From: Candidatus Rokubacteria bacterium GWC2_70_16
Lineage (GTDB): Bacteria > Methylomirabilota > Methylomirabilia > Rokubacteriales > CSP1-6
Length of the DNA stretch: 36,865 nt
NCBI GenBank assembly: GCA_001788415.1
Contig: MGBV01000099.1
Location: forward strand, 34,430-71,294
Reading direction: 5' to 3'
Part shown: positions 7,396 to 15,832 of the stretch, piece after piece
Numbering within the stretch: position 1 is the first letter of the stretch
Layout of the letters: each line of letters starts with the position of its first letter
Notes under the pieces: model-generated
What the model was told of the DNA's origin: nothing
Database searches by the model: none
Seen by the model: the letters and a program-made list of their open reading frames with translations, nothing else
Program-made: the position numbers and the translations under genes

Positions 7396-7443
7396 GCCAA
7401 CCCCGCGCATGACGGGAGGGGACACGGTGAGGAGAGAGCGACG

Positions 7444-8856
7444 ATGCTGATGGTGCAGCTGGCCTGTCCCAGGTGCGGCTTCGTCATCGAGCAGTACGGG
7501 GCCGCCCAGCTGGAGGCGGACACCCAGAAGCAGAAGCGCTACCAGTACCTCAGGAAGAAGCAGACCCTCTGCCCGAGCTGCCTCAGCCAAACCGCCAAGC
7601 TCGAGGAGCGCCGGGTGGAGGTGGAGGCTGGGCCCCAGGCCGAGCTCATGGCCGAGGCCGAGGCGCCGCCCGAGGCGGTACCTGCGGGCGAGGCCGTCGC
7701 GCCGACGCCGCTATGCGACGAGCTGGAGCGCGGGCCCTGGCCCAGCCACGTGACCGAGCTCAAGCAGACGCGGTACCACATGCAGATGTACGAGGAGGGC
7801 CTCCGCCAGAAGCGAACCCAGTGGGGGTTCGGCGGTTACACCTCGATTCCCGGTGTGGCCTCCGGGATCCTCATGCGGGCCTCGGCCCGGCCCGACATCG
7901 CCAAGGGCGCCAACCTGGTCCGCGCCTTCTGTCCCAGCGGGACGTTCTACTCCACGCAGACCTTCCGGGCCCTCTGCGACGTGGCGGACCGCCACGGCTA
8001 CGGCATCCTGCACCTCCATGCCACGACCTGCGACATCGAGGTCCTGGGGGTGCCCAAGGAGGAGCTCCGGGCGACGGTGGACGAGCTGGTGGCGGCCGGC
8101 CTGGACGTGGGCTCCACCGGGGATGCCTACCGCAACTGCCAGGAGTGCATCGGCCCCTTGCGCTGCGAGATGGTCCTGGTGGACTCGGTGGCCATGCGCC
8201 AGGCCTACTTCACGCGCTTCCTGGACGACGTCCAGTACCCGCGCTTCCCCCACAAGATCAAGTTCAAGCTCTCGGGGTGCCCCAACGACTGCACGCGCTC
8301 GCAGCAGAAGGGGGACATCGCCATCGTCGGGGTGTTCCGGGATCCGCCGACGATCGACGCGGCCCGGCTCGAGGGCTGGGTCGCTGGGGGCGGGGACATC
8401 GCCCACATCGTCAGGATGTGCCCGACGCGAGCCATGGAGTGGGACGGCCGGCGGCTGGCCATCGACGCCGACGGCTGCGTCCGCTGCATGTACTGCATCA
8501 ACAAGTGCCCGGCCGTCCGCCCGGGGGGCGATCGCGGCGTGGCCGTCCTGGCCGGCGGCAAGATGCGGGGCAAGTATGGGCCCCTCCAGCCCTTCGTCAT
8601 CGCGCCATTCGTCCCCGCCGTCCCGCCGGACTTCACGGAGGTCTTCGACCTCTGCGCCAAGATCACCGATGTCTACGACGAGCACGCGCGCCGCAAGGAG
8701 CGGCTGGGGGACTTCATCTACCGCACGGGGATCGACCAGTTCTGCCGCCTGGTCGGCGTGCCGTCGGCCCCTCAGCAGATGGTCTCTCCCCGCATCAATC
8801 CCTTCTACCACTGGACGCCCGAAGAGCTGCAGGCCTCCCGGAAGGAGGCCGACTGA
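7444..8856 (+). CDS. dsrA: DsrA2, second dissimilatory sulfite reductase alpha subunit, same N-terminal extension
   Basis: This 470-residue paralogue of DsrA1 has the same architecture. A zinc-ribbon-like segment carries CPRC (8-11) and CPSC (43-46), followed by a variable Ala/Glu linker and the DsrA core from TPLCDELERGPWPSHV. Siroheme cysteines are C235, C241, C279 and C283, and ferredoxin cysteines C326, C345, C348 and C351. The two copies align without gaps. Residues 1-59 differ at only 8 positions, while the linker and C terminus have diverged strongly. The gene starts at ATG 7444 after GAGGAG, 48 bases after dsrB1, and overlaps dsrB2 in TGATG. Both alpha copies look functional; division of labour is unknown. 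Confidence 0.92.
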   Translation: MLMVQLACPRCGFVIEQYGAAQLEADTQKQKRYQYLRKKQTLCPSCLSQTAKLEERRVEVEAGPQAELMAEAEAPPEAVPAGEAVAPTPLCDELERGPWPSHVTELKQTRYHMQMYEEGLRQKRTQWGFGGYTSIPGVASGILMRASARPDIAKGANLVRAFCPSGTFYSTQTFRALCDVADRHGYGILHLHATTCDIEVLGVPKEELRATVDELVAAGLDVGSTGDAYRNCQECIGPLRCEMVLVDSVAMRQAYFTRFLDDVQYPRFPHKIKFKLSGCPNDCTRSQQKGDIAIVGVFRDPPTIDAARLEGWVAGGGDIAHIVRMCPTRAMEWDGRRLAIDADGCVRCMYCINKCPAVRPGGDRGVAVLAGGKMRGKYGPLQPFVIAPFVPAVPPDFTEVFDLCAKITDVYDEHARRKERLGDFIYRTGIDQFCRLVGVPSAPQQMVSPRINPFYHWTPEELQASRKEAD

Positions 8857-9908
8857 TGCCGGGCGTCGGCCTCCCCCCGCTCGAACGGAACCTGCCGCCC
8901 ATCGTCCTCCGCAACTACGGCAAGTGGCTGGACCACGAAGAGCCGAGACCGGGCGTCCTCAAGCATGTGGCCGAGAGCGGCGAGGCATGCTACACCGTGC
9001 GCGCCGGGATGCCGACGAATGCGCGGGTCTCCACCACGCTCGCCCGCAAGATCGCGGACCTCGCGGACGACTTCGCCGGCGGGCACCTGCGCCTGACCCG
9101 GCGCCACAGCCTGGAGCTGGTCGGAGTGGACCCGGCCCGGATCGACGAGCTGATCGAGCGGCTCCGGGGTCTCGGGCTGCCCGTGGGCGGCACCGGCCGG
9201 ACATTCCGCAACACGGTGTCCTGCACCGGCTGGATCCACTGCCAGTTCGCTGCCACCGATGCCCCGGCGGTGGCCAAGGCCATCTCCGACGAGCTGTACG
9301 AGGACTTCCTCACCGAGCGCTACCCGGCCAAGCTCAAGATCTCCATCTCCGGCTGCGTGAACCAGTGCGGCGAGGGGTCCACCGCCGACATCGGGATCGT
9401 CGGCATCCACCGGGACCTGCCCCGGGTCATCGACGAGGAGGTGGCCCGCTGCGAGATCCCGCTGATCGTCTCGGTCTGCCCCACCGGCGCCATCAGGCCC
9501 AAGCCGCCGAAGAGCGTCCAGGTGGATCCCGAGCGCTGCATCCACTGCGTGGCCTGCGCCGCGCCGTGCCAGGGGATGCAGATCGGCGACCCCGACACCG
9601 ACGGCGTCGCGGTCGTGGTTGGCGGCAAGGCGGGCAACTCGGGGAACGGCCCGGCCTTCGCCAAGTTCGTGATCCCCTACCTCCCGAACAGCCCGCCGCG
9701 CTGGCCCGAGGTCACGCGGGCGGTGAGGCAGATCGTGGAGGTGTGGGTGAAGGGAGCCCGGCGGGACGAGCGGATCGGCGACTGGATCGCGCGGATCGGC
9801 TGGGACAAGTTCTTCGAGAAGGCCGGGCTGCCGATGAGCGACAAGCTCCTCGACGGCTACGTCCTCTGGCCCATGTCGGCCCGTACCGGGGTGCGGTTCC
9901 ACTGGTAG
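8856..9908 (+). CDS. dsrB: DsrB2, second dissimilatory sulfite reductase beta subunit
   Basis: Beta subunit paralogue, 350 residues, the same length as DsrB1. Siroheme ligands are C123 and C129 (CTGWIHC) and C167 and C171 (GCVNQC). The ferredoxin domain keeps C208, C228, C231 and C234 (CIHCVACAAPC). It begins at ATG 8856 within the dsrA2 stop (TGATG), so translation is coupled. Dsr operons normally carry one dsrAB pair, so this is the second half of a tandem duplication. A 33-base gap with AGAGGAGAG leads to dsrC. Confidence 0.93.
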   Translation: MPGVGLPPLERNLPPIVLRNYGKWLDHEEPRPGVLKHVAESGEACYTVRAGMPTNARVSTTLARKIADLADDFAGGHLRLTRRHSLELVGVDPARIDELIERLRGLGLPVGGTGRTFRNTVSCTGWIHCQFAATDAPAVAKAISDELYEDFLTERYPAKLKISISGCVNQCGEGSTADIGIVGIHRDLPRVIDEEVARCEIPLIVSVCPTGAIRPKPPKSVQVDPERCIHCVACAAPCQGMQIGDPDTDGVAVVVGGKAGNSGNGPAFAKFVIPYLPNSPPRWPEVTRAVRQIVEVWVKGARRDERIGDWIARIGWDKFFEKAGLPMSDKLLDGYVLWPMSARTGVRFHW

Positions 9909-9941
9909 CTCAGGTCCCTCGCACGAGAGGAGAGAACGGCC

Positions 9942-10259
9942 ATGGCGACGGTAGAGCTCGAAGGCAAGACGATGGAGCTGGACGAGGATGGGTTCCTGCA
10001 GAATCCGGATCTCTGGTCCGAGACGGTGGCCCAGTACTTCGCCGACCAGGAGGGGCTGGGGCAGCTCACGGACGAGCACTGGAAGGTGGTGAAGATGATC
10101 CGCGGCTACTACCTGCAGTTCGGCGTCGCCCCCATGATCCGCAAGGTCGTCAAGGACACCGGCTTCGACCTCAAGTACATCTACCAGCTCTTCCCCTCGG
10201 GGCCGGCCAAGGGGGCCTGCAAGGTCGCCGGGCTCCCCAAGCCCACGGGCTGCGTGTAG
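9942..10259 (+). CDS. dsrC: DsrC, sulfur carrier protein
   Basis: This 105-residue DsrC has the full C-terminal arm GACKVAGLPKPTGCV with Cys93 and the penultimate Cys104, separated by ten residues as in true DsrC. These two cysteines form the DsrC trisulfide with sulfite-derived sulfur on DsrAB. TusE relatives keep only the last cysteine, so this is the respiratory form. It starts at ATG 9942 after GAGAGGAGAG. It lies between dsrAB and dsrMKJOP and is the physical link between the two complexes and DsrEFH. Confidence 0.96.
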   Translation: MATVELEGKTMELDEDGFLQNPDLWSETVAQYFADQEGLGQLTDEHWKVVKMIRGYYLQFGVAPMIRKVVKDTGFDLKYIYQLFPSGPAKGACKVAGLPKPTGCV

Positions 10260-10275
10260 GCGGGCGGAGGCTCGG

Positions 10276-10851
10276 GTGACGCTGCCCGCGGGCGCCCGCG
10301 CGGCGGGCGGGCCAGGTCTCGAGGCGCTGGCGGCACGGCGGAGCGCCATTGCCGGCCGGTGGCTGGCGCTGACGCTCGAGGGCTACCCGGCCCCCACCGC
10401 GCGCCTGCTGGCGCGCGAGACGGACCCCTTCCGCAACCCCGTCGGGCACACCCTCAGGCAGGCGCTGTCTGGCCTCGCGGAGGAGCTTGTCGGGGCCATG
10501 GACCCCGCCAGGGTCGCCGCCCTCCTGGACAGCGTCGTGAGGATCCGCGCCGTCCAGGACGTGAGCGCGAAGGAGGCGGTGAGCTTCGTGTTCCTGGCCA
10601 GGCAGGCCCTTCGCGAAGAGATCGACAGCGGCGGGGGACTGCCGGCCGGAGACGGGCTGGCGGCCGTGGAGGCGCGGGTCGACGAGATGGCGCTCTCGGC
10701 CTTCGACCTGTTCATGCGCTGCCGCGAGCAGATCCACGCGATCCGGGCCGACGAGGCCCGACGCCGGACGGCTCTCCTGGACCGCATCCGCGAGCGGGCC
10801 GGCCGGCCCGGGAGCGAGCCCGCCGGGGCGGACCCGGGAACTGCGCCGTGA
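10276..10851 (+). CDS. RsbRD N-terminal-domain protein, putative sensor of the dsr operon
   Basis: This 191-residue soluble protein matches the RsbRD_N pattern: RWLALTLEGYP near residues 28-38, then ETDPFRNPVGHTLRQALSGL, a helical body and a cysteine in FMRCREQIH. The domain has a globin-like helical fold and is found at the N terminus of stressosome proteins. Stand-alone copies sit next to dsrMKJOP in other sulfur organisms, as I recall. The start is GTG 10276, 16 bases after dsrC. The stop overlaps the dsrM start (GTGA), indicating coupling. It has no output domain, so it probably acts through a partner. The ligand, if any, is unknown. Confidence 0.75.
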   Translation: MTLPAGARAAGGPGLEALAARRSAIAGRWLALTLEGYPAPTARLLARETDPFRNPVGHTLRQALSGLAEELVGAMDPARVAALLDSVVRIRAVQDVSAKEAVSFVFLARQALREEIDSGGGLPAGDGLAAVEARVDEMALSAFDLFMRCREQIHAIRADEARRRTALLDRIRERAGRPGSEPAGADPGTAP

Positions 10852-11840
10852 GCGCGCTGGCCCCCCTGGCCCTCGTCCTGCTCCTGGCCGGGCTGGCCCT
10901 GGCCGGCGGGCAGTTCTCCGGGCTCCGCCCCGTGCTCGGCGTGCTCCTCCCCTACGCGGCCTTCGTCACCTTCCTCCTCGGGGTGTGCCATCGCATCCTC
11001 GTGTGGGTGCGAGCGCCTGTCCCCTTCCGCATCCCCACCACCTGCGGCCAGCAGCGCTCCCTGCCCTGGATCAGGCAGAGCCGCATCGAGAACCCGTCCT
11101 CGACAGCTGGCGTCGTGGCGCGCATGGCGCTGGAGGTGTGTCTGTTCCGGTCGCTGCTCCGCGGCAGCCGGGCCGAGCTGCGGGAAGGGCCCCGGCTGGT
11201 GTACGCCGACGACCGGCTCCTGTGGCTGGCGGCGCTGGCCTTCCACTGGTCGCTTCTCGTCGTCGTCCTGAGACACCTGCGCTTCGTCCTGGAGCCAGTG
11301 CCCGCGGCGATCCGCACGCTGGCCGCGGTGGACGGGTTCTTCCAGCTGGGCGCCCCGGGGCTCTACGCCACGGATGTCGTCCTCGTGGCCGCGCTGGGCT
11401 ATCTCCTCTGGCGGAGGCTCGCAAACCCGCAGCTCCGGTACCTGTCGCTGTCCGCCGACTACTTCGCGCTCTACCTGCTGCTGGGGCTGGCCGCCTCCGG
11501 CCTGCTCATGCGGCATGTGGTCCGGACGGACGTCGTGGCGGTGAAGCAGCTCGCCCTCGGCCTCGTGACCCTGTCCCCCATTGTCCCCGAGGGCGTGGGC
11601 TCCCTGGCGCTCCTGCACCTCGTCCTCCTGAGCACGCTCGCCGCCTACTTCCCCTTCAGCAAGCTCATGCACATGGGCGGCATCTTCCTGAGCCCGACGC
11701 GGAACCTGGCCAATACGAGCCGGGCGCATCGCCACGTCAACCCCTGGAACGCGCCCGTCGCCACCCACAGCTACGAGGAGTGGGAGGACGAGTTCCGGGA
11801 CAAGATCAGGGCGGCCGGCCTGCCGCTCGAGAAGGGATAG
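10848..11840 (+). CDS. dsrM: DsrM, membrane cytochrome b subunit
   Basis: This 330-residue integral membrane protein of the NarI-like cytochrome b family has a hydrophobic N terminus (ALAPLALVLLLAGLALAGG), further membrane segments with histidines (FHWSLLVVVLRHLRF, LLMRHVV), and the tail motif FSKLMHMGGIFLSPTRN typical of DsrM. It binds haem b and exchanges electrons between the quinone pool and DsrK. Translation starts at GTG 10848, overlapping the RsbRD_N gene. It is followed by dsrK after 2 bases. Length fits the family. Confidence 0.92.
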   Translation: MSALAPLALVLLLAGLALAGGQFSGLRPVLGVLLPYAAFVTFLLGVCHRILVWVRAPVPFRIPTTCGQQRSLPWIRQSRIENPSSTAGVVARMALEVCLFRSLLRGSRAELREGPRLVYADDRLLWLAALAFHWSLLVVVLRHLRFVLEPVPAAIRTLAAVDGFFQLGAPGLYATDVVLVAALGYLLWRRLANPQLRYLSLSADYFALYLLLGLAASGLLMRHVVRTDVVAVKQLALGLVTLSPIVPEGVGSLALLHLVLLSTLAAYFPFSKLMHMGGIFLSPTRNLANTSRAHRHVNPWNAPVATHSYEEWEDEFRDKIRAAGLPLEKG

Positions 11841-11842
11841 CC

Positions 11843-13462
11843 ATGGCGGAAGAGGCCCCGGCCCCCGCGCAGCTCGCGCAGGTCGACTACCGGCCGCCGG
11901 CGCGGGACTGGCGGGAGGCCGCCGTCGACTTCCGCAAGGGGACCTACTGCTACAGCGCCGCGCCCAAGAACCTCCAGTACCTGGGGCTGCCCAATCCGCG
12001 ACCGTGGCAGCCCCACGACGCGGACTGGAAGCTCCCCCCCGACTGGAAGCAGACCATCCTCGCGGGCATGAAGGACAGGCTCGAGCGCTTCCGGTCCTTC
12101 CGCCTGTTCATGGACATCTGCGTGCGCTGCGGGGCCTGCGCCGACAAGTGCCACTTCTACCTCGGCACCGGCGACCCCAAGAACATGCCGGTGTTGAGGG
12201 CCGAGCTGATGCGCTCGGTGTACCGGCGCTACTTCACCCTGCCCGGCCGGCTGCTGGGCGGGCTCGCGGGCGGGCGGGAGCTCACCGAGGACGTGCTCAA
12301 GGAGTGGTTCTACTACTACCACCAGTGCACGGAGTGCCGCCGCTGCTCGGTCTTCTGCCCCTTCGGGATCGACACGGCGGAAGTGACCATGATGGGGCGC
12401 GAGCTGCTGACCCTGGTGGGCTGCAACATCAACTGGATCCTCGAGCCGGCGGCGAATTGCTACCGGACGGGCAACCACCTCGGGATCCAGCCCCATGCCT
12501 TCAAGGACAGCGTCGACTTCGCCGTGGACGAGCTGGAGGAGATGACCGGCATCCGCGTGGAGGCTCCCATCAACAAGAAGGGCGCCGAGATCCTGTACGT
12601 GATCCCGTCGGCGGAGACCTTCGGGACGCCCCACTACTACACGCTCCTGGGCACGCTGCTCCTCTTCCACGCCATCGGTCTGGACTACACGCTCAGCGCG
12701 TATGCCTCCGAGGGCGGCAACTTCGGCCTCTTCACCTCCCACGAGGTGATGAAGCGGCTGAACGCCAAGATCTACGCCGAGGCCCGGCGGCTGGGGGTCA
12801 AGTGGATCCTCGGCGGCGAGTGCGGCCACATGTGGCGCGTCGTGCACCAGTACATGGACACCATGAACGGCCCGGCGGACTTCCTGGAGGAGCCCGTCTC
12901 GCCGGTGACGGGCACGCGGTTCGAGCAGGCGCGGTCCACGAAGATGGTGCACATCTGCGAGTTCACGGCCGATCTCATCCGCGAGGGCAAGCTCCGGCTC
13001 GACCCCCGGCGGAACGACCACTGGGTCGCGACCTTCCACGACTCCTGCAACCCGGCCCGGGCCATGGGGCTCCTCGAGGAGCCGCGCTACATCCTCCGGA
13101 GCGTGTGCCAGCGCTTCCACGAGATGCCCGAGAGCACCATCCGGGAGCGGACCTTCTGCTGCGGCAGCGGGTCGGGTCTCGGCACGGACGAGAATTTCGA
13201 GATGCGCATGCGGGGCGGCTTCCCCCGGGCCAATGCCGTGAGGCATGTGCAAGACCGGTTCGGCGTGAACCTGGTGGCGTGCATCTGCGCCATCGACAAG
13301 GCCACGCTCCCGCCGCTCCTGGAGTACTGGGTGCCGGGGATGAACGTGGCCGGCGTGCACGAGCTCGTGGGCAATGCCCTCGTGGTCGACGGCGAGAAGG
13401 CGCGGACCCAGGACCTGCGCGGCCAGCCCCTGGTCTCGCCGGAGGCACCCGCCGGTGCGTGA
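11843..13462 (+). CDS. dsrK: DsrK, HdrD-like iron-sulfur catalytic subunit
   Basis: This 539-residue cytoplasmic subunit resembles heterodisulfide reductase HdrD. Two [4Fe-4S] motifs are visible: CVRCGACADKCHF near residue 93 and CTECRRCSVFCPFG near residue 162. Two CCG-type regions follow (GGECGHMWR; HDSCNPARAMG with FCCGSGSGLG), which bind the noncubane cluster in HdrB/D relatives. With DsrM it is thought to reduce or oxidise DsrC. Start ATG 11843; its stop overlaps the dsrJ start region (GTG 13455). Confidence 0.94.
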   Translation: MAEEAPAPAQLAQVDYRPPARDWREAAVDFRKGTYCYSAAPKNLQYLGLPNPRPWQPHDADWKLPPDWKQTILAGMKDRLERFRSFRLFMDICVRCGACADKCHFYLGTGDPKNMPVLRAELMRSVYRRYFTLPGRLLGGLAGGRELTEDVLKEWFYYYHQCTECRRCSVFCPFGIDTAEVTMMGRELLTLVGCNINWILEPAANCYRTGNHLGIQPHAFKDSVDFAVDELEEMTGIRVEAPINKKGAEILYVIPSAETFGTPHYYTLLGTLLLFHAIGLDYTLSAYASEGGNFGLFTSHEVMKRLNAKIYAEARRLGVKWILGGECGHMWRVVHQYMDTMNGPADFLEEPVSPVTGTRFEQARSTKMVHICEFTADLIREGKLRLDPRRNDHWVATFHDSCNPARAMGLLEEPRYILRSVCQRFHEMPESTIRERTFCCGSGSGLGTDENFEMRMRGGFPRANAVRHVQDRFGVNLVACICAIDKATLPPLLEYWVPGMNVAGVHELVGNALVVDGEKARTQDLRGQPLVSPEAPAGA

Positions 13463-13850
13463 CCGGGGTTTGCTGGTCGGCGGCCTGGCCCTCTTCGTGG
13501 CCGTGATCACCTTCCCGGTCTGGTACAACGTCGCCGCCGGGACGCCCACGCGGGGCCCCGAGCCCGTGCGCCCCGCCGGGACCGGGCGCTGCGTTGGGCC
13601 CACGGAGTACATGCGCGCTTCCCACATGAGCCTGCTCATGGCGTGGCGCGACGACGTGGTGCGAGGGCAGGACCGCAACTTCGTGGGCCCCGACGGGAAG
13701 ACCTACGCCAAGAGCCTCACGCGCACCTGTCTCGGCTGTCACACCAGCAAGGCGGAGTTCTGCGACCGCTGCCACGACTACGGCGCCGTGAAGCTCACCT
13801 GCTGGGAGTGCCACATCGACCCCGCCTCACTCCGGAAGGCTCAGCGATGA
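13455..13850 (+). CDS. dsrJ: DsrJ, periplasmic trihaem cytochrome c
   Basis: This 131-residue protein has an N-terminal hydrophobic segment (GLLVGGLALFVAVITFPVWYNV), probably an uncleaved anchor. Three CxxCH haem motifs follow: CLGCH, CDRCH and CWECH. Cys47 in GTGRCVGPTEYMRASHM matches the cysteine that ligates one haem in characterised DsrJ. It starts at GTG 13455, overlapping the end of dsrK by 8 bases, and ends in ATGA with dsrO. It is the periplasmic electron-transfer subunit of DsrMKJOP. Confidence 0.93.
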   Translation: MRDRGLLVGGLALFVAVITFPVWYNVAAGTPTRGPEPVRPAGTGRCVGPTEYMRASHMSLLMAWRDDVVRGQDRNFVGPDGKTYAKSLTRTCLGCHTSKAEFCDRCHDYGAVKLTCWECHIDPASLRKAQR

Positions 13851-14614
13851 GCATGGATCGCCGGGCTTTCCTGGGCGCGGCCGGGCTCTCCGCGCTGGCC
13901 ATGACCGGGACCCAGTCCCTCGAGGCCCTGGCCGGCGCCGGCCGCCCGGAGACAACGCCCGAGGGGCGCCGCGCCCCGCGCTGGGGCATGGTCATCGATC
14001 TGCGGAAATGCCTCGAGGACCGGGGCTGCACCGATTGCATCGCCGCCTGCGAACGCGCGCACAACGTGCCGCGGCTCGAGTCGCGGGCCCACGAGGTGAA
14101 GTGGATCTGGCGGGAGCCCTACGAGCGGGCCTTCGCCCAGCGCGGGAGCGGGTACGGGGACGAGGCCCTCAGGGGCAAGCGCGTCCCCGTGCTCTGCAAC
14201 CACTGCGACAATCCCCCGTGCGTGCGCGTGTGCCCCGTCAAGGCCACGTGGAAGCGGGGAGACGGCATCGTCATGATGGACTGGCACCGCTGCATCGGCT
14301 GCCGCTACTGCATGGCGGCCTGTCCCTACGGGGCGCGGAGCTTCAACTGGCTCGACCCGCGCCCCCGGGTCAAGGAGGTGAACCCGGATTTCCCCACGCG
14401 GACCAGAGGGGTCGTCGAGAAATGCAACTTCTGCGAGGAGCGGCTCGCCCAGGGGCGCGGGCCGGCCTGCGTGGAGGCGTGCCGGGAGCGGGCCCTGACT
14501 TTCGGGGACCTGCGGGACCCCGGCTCGGAGGTGCGCGGGCTCTTGCGGAGCCGTCACGCCATGAGGCGGAAGCCCGAGCTCGGCACCGAGCCGAGCGTCT
14601 ACTACCTGGCATGA
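13847..14614 (+). CDS. dsrO: DsrO, periplasmic ferredoxin-like subunit with Tat signal
   Basis: This 255-residue protein carries a twin-arginine leader (MDRRAFLGAAGLSALAM) and cysteine motifs typical of the NrfC/DmsB family: CLEDRGCTDCIAAC, CNHCDNPPCVRVCP, CIGCRYCMAACPYG and CNFCEERLAQGRGPACVEAC, enough for up to four clusters. It is exported folded and sits on DsrP. It starts at ATG 13847, overlapping dsrJ in ATGA, and is followed by dsrP after 18 bases. Confidence 0.93.
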   Translation: MSMDRRAFLGAAGLSALAMTGTQSLEALAGAGRPETTPEGRRAPRWGMVIDLRKCLEDRGCTDCIAACERAHNVPRLESRAHEVKWIWREPYERAFAQRGSGYGDEALRGKRVPVLCNHCDNPPCVRVCPVKATWKRGDGIVMMDWHRCIGCRYCMAACPYGARSFNWLDPRPRVKEVNPDFPTRTRGVVEKCNFCEERLAQGRGPACVEACRERALTFGDLRDPGSEVRGLLRSRHAMRRKPELGTEPSVYYLA

Positions 14615-14632
14615 GGAGGCAGGGAGGCGGCC

Positions 14633-15832
14633 GTGCTTGACAAGGGGCTCAGTGGGGGCGGGCGGTACTGGGCCTGGCTCGGCGCCCTGGCCGCGCTGAT
14701 CGTCGCGGGCGCGCTGGCCTACCAGCGGCAGCTCACGCTGGGGCTGGGGATCACGGGGCTGAGCCGGGATGTGACCTGGGGTCTCTACATCGCCCAGTTC
14801 ACCTTCCTGGTCGGGGTCGCGGCCTCGGCCGTCGTGGTGGTCCTGCCCTATTACCTGCACGACTACCGCGTCTTCGGCAAGATCACGATCCTCGGCGAAT
14901 GCCTCGCCGTCTCCGCCGTGGCCATGTGCCTGCTCTTCGTCTTCGTGGACATGGGCCAGCCCGCGCGCGCGCTGAACGTGCTCCTGTACCCGACGCCCAA
15001 CTCCATCATGTTCTGGGACATGCTCGTGCTCGCCGGCTACCTGGCGCTCAACGCCGTCATCGCCCGGGCCACGCTCTCGGCCGAGCACCGGGGCGTGCCG
15101 CCGCCCCGGTGGCTCCGGCCCGTCATCGTGCTCTCCATTCCCTGGGCCGTCAGCATCCACACGGTCACGGCGTTCCTGTACAGCGGGCTCCCCGGACGGC
15201 ACCTGTGGCTGACCGCGCTCCTGGCGCCGCGCTTCCTCGCCTCGGCCTTCGCCTCGGGGCCCGCCCTGCTGATCCTCCTGGCCATGCTCCTCCGCCGACT
15301 CACGGGCTTCGACGTCGGCCGGGAGGCCCTCCAGAAGCTCGGGCTGATCGTCGCCTACACGATGACCGTCAACGTGTTCTTCGTGCTGGTGGAGCTCTTC
15401 ACGGTCTTCTACAGCCAGGCGCCCGAGGCGATGCACCACTTCGAGTTCCTGTTCCTCGGACTCGAGGGCCAGGCGGGGCTGGTCCCGTGGATGTGGGCCT
15501 CGGTGGTCCTGGCCATGATGTCGCTGGGCCTGCTCCTCACGCCGCGCTGCCGCCAGGACATGCGGCTCCTGGCCGCCGCCTGCGCCATGGTGTTCGCCTC
15601 GCTGTGGATGGACAAGGGCCTCGGCCTCATCGTCGGCGGCTTCGTGCCCTCGCCCCTGGGAGAGGTGACGGGCTACGCCCCGACGCTGCCGGAGGTCGCC
15701 ATCGCGCTCGCCATCTGGGCCGTGGGCTCGCTGCTGGCCACCGTGCTCTTCAAGGTCGTCGCCGCCGTGAGGGGGGAGCCGAGTGGCCCCGACCCCCACT
15801 CCCGCTGGGCCCGGGCCCCCGTCGAGCCATGA
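14633..15832 (+). CDS. dsrP: DsrP, NrfD-family membrane subunit
   Basis: This 399-residue polytopic membrane protein of the NrfD/PsrC family has many hydrophobic segments, including WLGALAALIVAGALAY, VAASAVVVVLPYYLHDYRVFG, LLFVFVDMGQPARALNVL and VAIALAIWAVGSLLATVLFKVV. It exchanges electrons between menaquinone and the periplasmic DsrO/DsrJ. Start GTG 14633 after GGAGGCAGGGAGG. The stop overlaps the next gene in ATGA, so the Rrf2 regulator is made from the same message. Confidence 0.93.
   Translation: MLDKGLSGGGRYWAWLGALAALIVAGALAYQRQLTLGLGITGLSRDVTWGLYIAQFTFLVGVAASAVVVVLPYYLHDYRVFGKITILGECLAVSAVAMCLLFVFVDMGQPARALNVLLYPTPNSIMFWDMLVLAGYLALNAVIARATLSAEHRGVPPPRWLRPVIVLSIPWAVSIHTVTAFLYSGLPGRHLWLTALLAPRFLASAFASGPALLILLAMLLRRLTGFDVGREALQKLGLIVAYTMTVNVFFVLVELFTVFYSQAPEAMHHFEFLFLGLEGQAGLVPWMWASVVLAMMSLGLLLTPRCRQDMRLLAAACAMVFASLWMDKGLGLIVGGFVPSPLGEVTGYAPTLPEVAIALAIWAVGSLLATVLFKVVAAVRGEPSGPDPHSRWARAPVEP

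Noticed and set aside
7473-10279. Frames of about 800 codons in the other two + frames across dsrA2-dsrB2
   Set aside because: They overlap confirmed dsr genes out of frame; the C-terminal part of one is simply dsrB2 itself read in frame after a spurious start, so it is not a DsrA-DsrB fusion.
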